Below are positions 1 through 5,248 of a stretch of 5,248 bases of DNA, one piece after another; within the stretch, counting starts at the first letter, position 1, and the number at the start of each line of letters is the position of its first letter. Source of the stretch: Candidatus Moraniibacteriota bacterium (GTDB taxonomy: Bacteria > Patescibacteriota > Minisyncoccia > Moranbacterales > UBA1568); NCBI GenBank assembly GCA_017992575.1, contig JAGOOJ010000042.1:1-5248 (forward strand). The letters are read 5' to 3'. A model generated the notes under the pieces. That model saw only the letters and a list, made by a program, of their open reading frames with translations, did not search any database and was not told the DNA's origin. A program made the translations under genes and the position numbers.

Positions 1-3000
1 AACAGAAAATAGGCACCGACACCACCAGCCGTACTCCAAGCTACGGTCTTGCGCCATGCCTGGTCACGTTTTTGTTTCTGAAACTTCTTATCCAATGAAT
101 CAATGTCTGCCTGAGTTAATTGGCTCAATTTTTCAAAGGCTTCCTCAGAAATACCTATCGAATCAAACTTTTTCATCGGAGTATTGAGAGCCTCCAATTC
201 TTGGACACGCTCTGTTTGTCGCCGAATATCTAGCCATTTTTTACACCAATCTTCACCTGCTTCTAGCAACCCATCAGCAAACACCCCTGAAGCAGAGGTC
301 GTAACAATCTTTTTCAAAAGTACCGCACCACCCGCCAGCACTCCAACGCCCGTTCCTCCAGCCACAAGAGATACTCCACCAAGAGCCAATCCGAAACCGC
401 CAGCTATCAGTCGTGTTTTCGGAGAGAGTGATTTATACCAGTTCCCCAACTTCTCAAAATTTGCCAATACTTTCCTGCCTGACCATTTCGTATCCTCGGC
501 CTCCACTCTCTGGTGATCCAGCTTCAGTTGCACTCGCTCACCCAATGTATAGTAGTTGAGAATACGCACCATCTCCTCCTTAAGCTCTTTGCCAGATATC
601 CCAGATTTTTTCAACAGATCCAGCTCTGCTTCTTTGAGATTCGTCAGGGCTAGATTATAACGGGTACGAGTGCCCTCTGTATCAGGATCACCACGATCCC
701 CACCCAGAGCACCACCGAAGAAGCGCTTCAACTTTTTAAAGGCATTGTCTTGCTTGTAGTCAGTCTCAACATAGGAAAAACGCGCTTCCTCTACCAAGGC
801 ACGGAGTTCCGCTATATGCTCCTTTTGCTTTTCTGCTTCAGTAAGCTTCAGTGGTTTCTTCTCGAAATCTTCTGGGGTTAGGCTATCAGCAGAGAACTCC
901 CATCCTTCTGTTTGTGCCAACTTTGTGATATCTTCCTCGGTGTATAAAACGGAATTACCGCCAGGCGAAAAGACATACACGCCGTGCGCTTTTTCAACCA
1001 CGATTGATAATTTTTTTTCAGGAATATAGTAGTGCGCTCGTTCACCATCATTCAAAGGTTGGAATCCCCGCAACGCTTCTTTTTTGGAATCGCCTGGTAT
1101 GATGACTTCTTCATCAAGGGTCGGTACAAACTTTGGCACCTCTGCTGGACGAGTCATCTTTTCAACCGGAAGCCAGTCTTCTTTTTCTCCTTGTTCTTGA
1201 ACTTGTGCCTCTGTCAATATCCCCAATGCTATAAGCATAGGATTGGCATACTCTACTTTGTAGCCATCGGTAACTTTCTCAATTGTGCCGTCACCATTCG
1301 TTCCAGTAAAATATATTTTGTCTCCGTCCACTTGAGGTAACAACCACGGCATTTTTTCTGGCGTGTTACCTCTGACTCTTGGATTAAATATTGGTTGCCA
1401 TTGCCATCCCTGCTCTTTTGATATGGCTAAGATCTCTTCTTGCGATCGATCACTTGATGTTGCTAAAGACAAGAGTAGCTCTCCTAATTTTTTTGTTTTT
1501 GGATTAAAATCAGGGTCCACTGTAGCATAGGCGTAAACATTAGCGCCTACTAATTGCACTGCAACACGCCCATTTGAAGTGGCATAAAAAAATACCTGGC
1601 CATTCTTCTCAGGAAGCTTGAAAGTCTCTTTCTTTTCGCTCTTCTGTCCTTCACGCGTAAACCGTCCTCGTAGCAAGTCTATAACCGAAGCGTTGGTAAG
1701 GACACTCTCCATCGGATACCCCTGAACATGCTGTCCCGATTCGTCGGTACGGTCTGTGTCCAACACAACCATATCGACGCCATCCTTCTTACGAAATTCT
1801 TTGATCATCACTCGAACGGTCACTTTTTCTTTTGTGTGAACCCATACATCACCCGTGCGTAGTTCATACTGTTCATTCTTCTCTCCGGTAGCATCTGGTA
1901 CTTTCACAGCGTCCGAAACAACCGGAACATCAGGAGTAGACACAGCGTCTGCAGGAATGACTGCGTCCGGTACTGCTGGTGGCACGGCCGGAGCAACATC
2001 CGGGGTCGCCACTTGCACAGCGACACCATCAATAGTATCGATACGGAAACCATGGGTCAATGCTCGAATAAGCGCATTGTTTGCCTGCCGAGGTTTTTTG
2101 GCTGTCGTTACAAATCGATCACCATCCCTTCGAAATTCCATCGTTTCCTCTACTTGATCCTTTCCGGTCTTTTTGATAACGATCACCTTTGTATCAGGGA
2201 CCATTTTTAACAATCCCTTCACAGTGATTTCTGCTGGCCGTTCAATACTAGCCAATGGCATACTCTCCAAAACAGGAGAAGGCGTCGGTTCTGGAGTCGG
2301 AACTGGGTTGGTATCTACGACCGGGATATTAACAACTCGCTGAATCGGCGCAAGTAGCGCCGGCTGAGCGTTGGCATCATTTTCCTCTGGAGCCAGTACT
2401 TCTAGTTCTTTACGAATCCCATCAATCACACTATCATCCGGATTGGTACCACGAAGCGTCGCCAATTTTTCCAACACTGCCGTACAGCGCGGATCACCCT
2501 TGTACTGTTCTTCGAGACTGTTTATCTGGGTATTTTGGACTTCAGTCGCCAGACGTAACTCTTCCTTTGCCTGGGCCGATACAGCATCATCCACCAGGGG
2601 GACATCAACCGGGGCAGAAACATCTGCTGGTTTCAGATGCGCTGAAGCATCCGCTCCTTTTCGTCCTCGAGTACTTCTCACCTTAGATGGATCATCAAGA
2701 GGGTTGGGTGGGACTGCTCCGGACTCCCTTTTCTCGGTAGGAGAAACCTGCACAATTTCACTCCCTAAAGAATTTTTTAAAATTCTTGCGACACCACCTT
2801 CATGGACAAATATCTTCGTCCCTAATGCATTCGTAATAGTTAACTGAGCCCCCGAAGGAACAGTAATCTGTGAATTTAATACATTCTTAACAATCCAGTG
2901 TTCTCCGACTGGGATTGTTTGTGTAACTTCTGCCAGAGATCTTTGATTATTTTCTCTCATCAAAGTGTCTGGGGTTTGTTCATCCTCAATTCCTTCCGGA

Positions 3001-3197
3001 AGAACACCTGAACTTTGATGAACTTCTGCTCCTGCCACAGGTGCAGACTCTTCTCCTCCCCCTAATTGAGCATCCAGAGTATCCAAAACCATCCCGACAC
3101 GCTTCTGCAAAGCGGGAATTTGTTGATCGCGGAGAATATCCAAGTCAAGTTCGTTCATAACTTTTTGGTCTGCTGGCTTATCAAAATTCGGAGCCAT
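1..3197 (-). CDS. Large modular hypothetical protein with Gly-rich membrane-like hairpin, 3' end missing
   Basis: I do not recognise the family. Manual translation from ATG at 3197-3195 gives 1065 codons without a stop, running off the left edge. An in-frame TAA at 3203-3201 makes this ATG the most upstream possible start. Visible parts, by residue: a helical N-terminus (about 15-45); a beta-rich module (about 91-152); a charged helical stretch (205-270); a Pro/Thr linker (291-312); a beta/alpha module (320-391); an Ala/Pro/Val linker (396-438); a beta module containing GDVWVHT and YPMESVL (444-511); three looser beta-helix-Trp units (533-606, 620-680, 722-773); charged helices (785-925); a Gly-rich hydrophobic stretch (930-961); more helices; and a second hydrophobic stretch starting near 1052. 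There is no N-terminal signal peptide, so the bulk is probably cytoplasmic with a membrane-associated C-terminal part (inference). No catalytic motif is visible. A scaffold or envelope-associated role is possible but unproven. It lies 14 nt after the upstream gene, so co-transcription is likely. That the ORF is real is very likely; its function is unknown. Confidence 0.9.
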   Translation of the reverse strand, partial: MAPNFDKPADQKVMNELDLDILRDQQIPALQKRVGMVLDTLDAQLGGGEESAPVAGAEVHQSSGVLPEGIEDEQTPDTLMRENNQRSLAEVTQTIPVGEHWIVKNVLNSQITVPSGAQLTITNALGTKIFVHEGGVARILKNSLGSEIVQVSPTEKRESGAVPPNPLDDPSKVRSTRGRKGADASAHLKPADVSAPVDVPLVDDAVSAQAKEELRLATEVQNTQINSLEEQYKGDPRCTAVLEKLATLRGTNPDDSVIDGIRKELEVLAPEENDANAQPALLAPIQRVVNIPVVDTNPVPTPEPTPSPVLESMPLASIERPAEITVKGLLKMVPDTKVIVIKKTGKDQVEETMEFRRDGDRFVTTAKKPRQANNALIRALTHGFRIDTIDGVAVQVATPDVAPAVPPAVPDAVIPADAVSTPDVPVVSDAVKVPDATGEKNEQYELRTGDVWVHTKEKVTVRVMIKEFRKKDGVDMVVLDTDRTDESGQHVQGYPMESVLTNASVIDLLRGRFTREGQKSEKKETFKLPEKNGQVFFYATSNGRVAVQLVGANVYAYATVDPDFNPKTKKLGELLLSLATSSDRSQEEILAISKEQGWQWQPIFNPRVRGNTPEKMPWLLPQVDGDKIYFTGTNGDGTIEKVTDGYKVEYANPMLIALGILTEAQVQEQGEKEDWLPVEKMTRPAEVPKFVPTLDEEVIIPGDSKKEALRGFQPLNDGERAHYYIPEKKLSIVVEKAHGVYVFSPGGNSVLYTEEDITKLAQTEGWEFSADSLTPEDFEKKPLKLTEAEKQKEHIAELRALVEEARFSYVETDYKQDNAFKKLKRFFGGALGGDRGDPDTEGTRTRYNLALTNLKEAELDLLKKSGISGKELKEEMVRILNYYTLGERVQLKLDHQRVEAEDTKWSGRKVLANFEKLGNWYKSLSPKTRLIAGGFGLALGGVSLVAGGTGVGVLAGGAVLLKKIVTTSASGVFADGLLEAGEDWCKKWLDIRRQTERVQELEALNTPMKKFDSIGISEEAFEKLSQLTQADIDSLDKKFQKQKRDQAWRKTVAWSTAGGVGAYFL
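309..416 (-). other. Gly-rich hydrophobic segment (residues 928-963 of the large protein)
   Basis: Residues 930-961 form an uncharged stretch of about 32 residues made mostly of Gly, Ala, Val and Leu, bounded by basic residues (K927, R929 before; K962, K963 after). GxxxG spacings are present at G936/G940 and G952/G956, as in tightly packed membrane helices. The length and the central GGTG suggest a short two-helix hairpin with both ends on the same side, though one long helix is possible. A second hydrophobic stretch begins about 90 residues later, at the window edge. Confidence 0.55.
1887..2012 (-). repeat. Degenerate Pro/Ala/Val/Asp repeat encoding a linker (residues 396-437)
   Basis: About 42 residues consist almost only of P, A, V, D, S and T, with recurring short units such as TPDV, VPDA and SDAV. 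Such composition is typical of extended, flexible linkers. It separates the beta/alpha module at 320-391 from the beta module at 444-511. The DNA copies are imperfect, so the array is old or selected at protein level. It has no sign of a mobile or regulatory repeat. Confidence 0.6.
2262..2327 (-). repeat. Pro/Thr-rich linker (residues 291-312)
   Basis: This region contains alternating Pro with Thr, Val, Glu and Ser (core VPTPEPTPSPV). It looks like a stiff extended spacer between the helical region ending near residue 270 and the module starting near 320. The upstream protein has a similar but looser linker at its residues 306-350, also containing TPEPS. Confidence 0.55.
2346..2362. repeat. 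GC-rich hairpin inside the large gene
   Basis: CGGCGC and GCGCCG form a perfect six-bp inverted repeat around a five-nt loop. It encodes the PALLAP region just before the Pro/Thr linker. No T tract follows on either strand, so it is unlikely to be a terminator. It could slow ribosomes between domains, but nothing shows that it does. Confidence 0.4.
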
Positions 3198-3211
3198 AGA
3201 TTAAAGTATCT
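3198..3211 (-). other. 14-nt gene junction without a Shine-Dalgarno
   Basis: The first gene ends with TAA (3214-3212) and the second begins with ATG (3197). The 14 nt between them and the preceding purine-rich stretch contain no GGAGG-like core. The nearest purine runs are the A-rich Lys/Arg codons at the end of the upstream gene, more than 20 nt from the ATG. Translation of the second gene probably depends on coupling to termination of the first, or on SD-independent initiation. The short gap, with no room for a terminator, supports a single transcript. Confidence 0.6.
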
Positions 3212-5119
3212 TTAACTTCTTTTTTTCTTTTCGCTAAACTCTTCATCCAAATCACGAAGGAGAATCAGAAAAATTGCCTCAGCATCCGCTTCCGTCATCC
3301 CTGCTTGTTTGGCAATATGTTTCACAATAGGTTTCCTCACCTCAGGCAAATAAAAAGTATTCCATTCCTCAATCTTTTTGTCCCTTGTCAAATCTTTTTT
3401 CTTATTTCGTTTTACTTCATACCAGAGAGCATCGAAAAATTTCTGCCGTTCACCCTTGAGAATCTCTCGGTACTTCGCCACACACCGTTCTCCTATTGGG
3501 CGCTCGAGAAAAAGTGTCAGCGGGCGACGCTCTTCTGCGATCCTCTCTTGTTTGAAAAATTCTCTCTTTTGTCTCACATTTTCACTCAACTCTTCCGAAC
3601 ATCCTCGGTACTCTTGATTGACTATTTCTTGCTCAACTTTCGGAATTTTGGTTAGTACTTCTTTCCATGTCAGAACAACATTTGGACTCTGCACCCAGGT
3701 AGCTACCAGAGCATCCAGTTCGACCTCATTTTTTGCGCCATCAATTTTCTCCTGTTCCCGATCATACTGAACGTCCAGGTCCGCCTTCACCAAAGCCTCA
3801 AACTTGGCACGAGTCAAATCCTCAAGTGCTCTTTCTGTATCAGCAATCTGTCCCAGTTGGGCCGGGGTGAATTTCTCTTTTATCCCAACTTCACTTCTAA
3901 TATTAGTAAAGTCAAAAAAATGACGCTTATCAATTTTATCCGGATTAGTCATCCCACCCCGAAACTCTGCGTATGCTTCCGGTGTACTAATCCCTTCAAT
4001 CAATGCTTGTACTTCAGCCTGCCACTTTTCCAATACCTCAGCGAGCTTGGCAGATTCCGCCTCCTGGCTATCCTTCAGCCCTTCTCCTTGCAAGGCAGGT
4101 GTTTCGCCCGCACTCTTCGGTACCACTAGCGTGCTTGGCTCTGGTGTTGATCCTGACGTATCAACCGTAACCGACGCAGATGAAACCACAGGAGCGTTAA
4201 TCGAACCCTCGACTGTTGCAGGATTATTCAGTAGTTCAGATACTGCTTCAAAGGCTTTTTCTGAGGTACCGGCAGTATTCTTCGCCAGCAACATTTCCAG
4301 GGCCTGCTGCGCCTCAATAGCACGATCCAAAAGCGTTGCGCAACGCTGGCCAAACTCTTGCAATTTTTTTCTATTTTTTCCTCCAGCTTCCTTGGCTTGA
4401 GCAACTTCACTGTCAAAGAGCACCTTATCTTCCATCAATTTTTTGAGAAGCTCGGCAATAACACCTGTGGTATCTTTACCGGATTCGCCCTGCACGCTCT
4501 CTACCAACTGTTGCACTGACGCGGAATTGGCTATAATCTCGTCAATAATGAGTCTCTCTCCGCCTCCTTCATCTCCACCAGAATCAGGCATCCTTCCACC
4601 AGAAGTCGCCTCTCTTTGGTCTTTTTTTGAAGCGCGCACTGCTGGAAATTGTCGACTAGCAGAGACAATATCAATAACCGACGCCTTAGGACGAAGATCC
4701 CTTTCTTCATTCGGTACTTCCCGTAACCGAGCGAGTACTTGTTGTGCACGTCCTTGGTCAACTTGTTCTTGGTCGATCTTCTCTTCTCTGATCTGATCTG
4801 GTGATACTACCCGCTCAACAGCCTGAAATGTCCCTGGAACCAAAACGTATTTCCCGTCAGTAAGTATACGGAGAATATCTTCTGGAGAATTATAGTAAAC
4901 TTCTTGACCGTCTCCAGTATATGACGTCATAGTCAATGCGTTAGCATTCACACGCAGACGATCGCCCAATGCATTTTTCCAAACACCCTGCTTTTTTAGA
5001 TCATCAAGAACAATTGGAACAAATTCAAAAATAGGATCCTGAGAAGTCCCTTCTTTTTTGGATGGATTCTCAATCCCCACCTTCTTCAAAAAAATCTCAG
5101 CAAACTGCGGTAACCCCAT
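3212..5119 (-). CDS. Hypothetical protein, 635 aa, soluble, helical with one small beta module
   Basis: I do not recognise the family. The frame is open upstream to a TTG at 5146 (644 aa), with an in-frame TAG two codons further up. I prefer ATG at 5119-5117, starting MGLPQFAEIF, because the best promoter -10 would leave the TTG a leader of only about 5 nt. Neither start has a clear Shine-Dalgarno. By residue from the ATG: an N-terminal helical region (1-50); a short beta-hairpin plus helix module containing YYNSPEDILRIL (about 60-98); a charged helical stretch (105-140); a Gly/Asp-rich hinge (174-188); helices (190-300); a Ser/Thr/Pro/Val linker (306-350); and a long Glu/Lys-rich helical C-terminal half (352-635) ending in a basic KKKRS tail. 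There is no signal peptide and no membrane segment, so a cytoplasmic location is inferred. No catalytic motif is evident. It is first in the likely two-gene unit and may share a module with the downstream protein. The ORF is secure; its function is unknown. Confidence 0.92.
   Translation of the reverse strand: MGLPQFAEIFLKKVGIENPSKKEGTSQDPIFEFVPIVLDDLKKQGVWKNALGDRLRVNANALTMTSYTGDGQEVYYNSPEDILRILTDGKYVLVPGTFQAVERVVSPDQIREEKIDQEQVDQGRAQQVLARLREVPNEERDLRPKASVIDIVSASRQFPAVRASKKDQREATSGGRMPDSGGDEGGGERLIIDEIIANSASVQQLVESVQGESGKDTTGVIAELLKKLMEDKVLFDSEVAQAKEAGGKNRKKLQEFGQRCATLLDRAIEAQQALEMLLAKNTAGTSEKAFEAVSELLNNPATVEGSINAPVVSSASVTVDTSGSTPEPSTLVVPKSAGETPALQGEGLKDSQEAESAKLAEVLEKWQAEVQALIEGISTPEAYAEFRGGMTNPDKIDKRHFFDFTNIRSEVGIKEKFTPAQLGQIADTERALEDLTRAKFEALVKADLDVQYDREQEKIDGAKNEVELDALVATWVQSPNVVLTWKEVLTKIPKVEQEIVNQEYRGCSEELSENVRQKREFFKQERIAEERRPLTLFLERPIGERCVAKYREILKGERQKFFDALWYEVKRNKKKDLTRDKKIEEWNTFYLPEVRKPIVKHIAKQAGMTEADAEAIFLILLRDLDEEFSEKKKRS
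4332..4347. repeat. Perfect 16-bp palindrome inside the 635-aa gene
   Basis: AGCGTTGCGCAACGCT equals its own reverse complement over all 16 bases. It lies in coding sequence for QRCATLL and has no T tract beside it, so it is not a terminator. It may be a chance event, a DNA-binding site or an mRNA hairpin with no loop. Confidence 0.5.
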
Positions 5120-5150
5120 ACAAAAAATATTTTTCTTTTGCTTCAAACTT

Positions 5151-5159
5151 TGCTATAAT
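5151..5159 (+). promoter_or_regulatory. Possible opposing extended -10 (TGCTATAAT)
   Basis: The plus strand reads TGC-TATAAT, a full match to the extended -10 consensus, overlapping the minus-strand -10 by two bases. No good -35 is seen 17 nt upstream. If active it would transcribe rightward from about 5166 into the edge of the window, where ATG at 5224 opens a frame (MFEKKNLS) that continues out of view. It may equally be a by-product of AT-rich near-symmetry around the minus-strand promoter. Confidence 0.2.
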
Positions 5160-5166
5160 TCTACCA
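5158..5166 (-). promoter_or_regulatory. Putative extended -10 promoter for the two-gene unit
   Basis: On the minus strand this reads TGG-TAGAAT, a TGn extended -10 element with a five-of-six match to TATAAT. No convincing -35 lies 16-18 nt upstream, where there is a T-rich tract instead, as extended -10 promoters can tolerate. Transcription would begin near 5151, giving a leader of about 32 nt to the ATG at 5119. The leader is AT-rich and holds the 12-nt palindrome AAAAATATTTTT at 5123-5134. This is a consensus match only. Confidence 0.4.
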
Positions 5167-5175
5167 TAGAAGTCC

Positions 5176-5214
5176 AAAAAAAAATACTTGTGGCACCAAA
5201 AAATATGTGTCCAC
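5176..5214 (-). terminator. Possible intrinsic terminator of a gene lying to the right
   Basis: On the minus strand, GTGGACAC (5214-5207) can pair with GTGCCAC (5196-5190) as seven base pairs with one bulged A and a 10-nt loop. A run of nine T follows at 5184-5176. The five-nt gap between stem and T tract is longer than usual, so this would be a weak terminator. It sits after a TGA at 5221-5219 that closes a minus-strand frame open to the window edge, and upstream of the promoter of the next gene. That is the expected arrangement for the end of a preceding minus-strand gene. Confidence 0.35.
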
Positions 5215-5248
5215 TTGCTCAGTATGTTTGAAAAGAAAAATCTTTCTC
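5215..5248. other. Right-edge stretch: possible gene end (minus) or gene start (plus)
   Basis: Two readings compete. On the minus strand a frame open from the edge ends EKDFSFQTY at TGA 5221-5219, just before the possible terminator. On the plus strand ATG at 5224 begins MFEKKNLS downstream of the opposing TATAAT. Fewer than ten codons are visible in either case, so neither can be called. The minus-strand reading is slightly favoured because it explains the hairpin and T tract. Confidence 0.2.

Noticed and set aside
184..516. Plus-strand open frame of 110 codons
   Set aside because: It lies wholly opposite the large minus-strand gene, has low-complexity Ser/Pro/Thr composition typical of antisense translation, and no RBS or promoter.
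1855..2157. Plus-strand open frame rich in Thr, Ala, Gly and Ser
   Set aside because: It is the antisense reading of the Pro/Ala/Val/Asp linker; its composition is a mirror of that repeat.
2346..2362. GC-rich hairpin as an intrinsic terminator
   Set aside because: No T tract follows on either strand and it lies inside a continuous coding frame.
2371..2847. Plus-strand open frame of 158 codons
   Set aside because: It is opposite the large gene, which has a continuous frame with domain-like composition; the plus-strand product is Ser-rich without recognisable structure.
3212..3240. A run of seven A near the end of the 635-aa gene, which could be a slippery site for a -1 frameshift into the next gene
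   Set aside because: The downstream gene is in the -1 frame, but that frame meets TAA at 3203-3201, two codons before its ATG. A slip would add only a few residues and could not fuse the proteins.
3305..4796. Several plus-strand and short minus-strand open frames within the 635-aa gene
   Set aside because: All are contained in the complete minus-strand gene, lack initiation signals, and have compositions expected of shadow frames.
5119..5146. Extension of the 635-aa gene to a TTG start at 5146
   Set aside because: The frame allows it, but the added MKQKKNIFC has no SD and would begin about 5 nt after the likely transcription start; the ATG at 5119 is preferred, though not proven.

Overview
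The window holds two long minus-strand genes, arranged head to tail and probably one operon, plus a short intergenic stretch at the right edge. The upstream gene (ATG at 5119, TAA at 3212-3214, 635 aa) is complete. The downstream gene starts with ATG at 3197, is open for 1065 codons, and runs off the left edge without a stop. Only 14 nt separate them. I recognise no enzyme family, catalytic motif, mobile element, CRISPR array, tRNA or rRNA. Both products are hypothetical proteins.

Both proteins share a style: small beta-rich modules, charged helical stretches and Ala/Pro/Thr/Val-rich linkers. The larger one then has a long Gly-rich hydrophobic stretch near the visible C-terminal end and the start of another at the edge. 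Neither has a recognisable signal peptide. The simplest reading is a mostly soluble protein beside a large modular protein with a membrane-associated C-terminal part. My own comparison suggests that a short module (beta-hairpin, then Ser/Thr-x-Glu/Asp-x-Ile helix, then Gly-aromatic) recurs in both proteins. If so, the genes are functionally linked or have exchanged domains.

The organism is uncertain. Multi-domain hypothetical proteins with low-complexity linkers, weak Shine-Dalgarno signals and AT-rich promoter regions would fit a Candidate Phyla Radiation (Patescibacteria, Parcubacteria-like) bacterium. This is an impression from protein style, with no marker gene to support it. No in-frame TGA occurs in about 1700 codons, which argues against the UGA-glycine code of Gracilibacteria and Absconditabacteria.

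Layout from left to right: 1-3197, large partial gene (minus); 3198-3211, gene junction; 3212-5119, complete gene (minus); 5120-5166, leader and extended -10 promoter; 5176-5214, possible terminator for a gene further right; 5215-5248, unassigned edge. All plus-strand open frames lie opposite these two genes and look like shadows.
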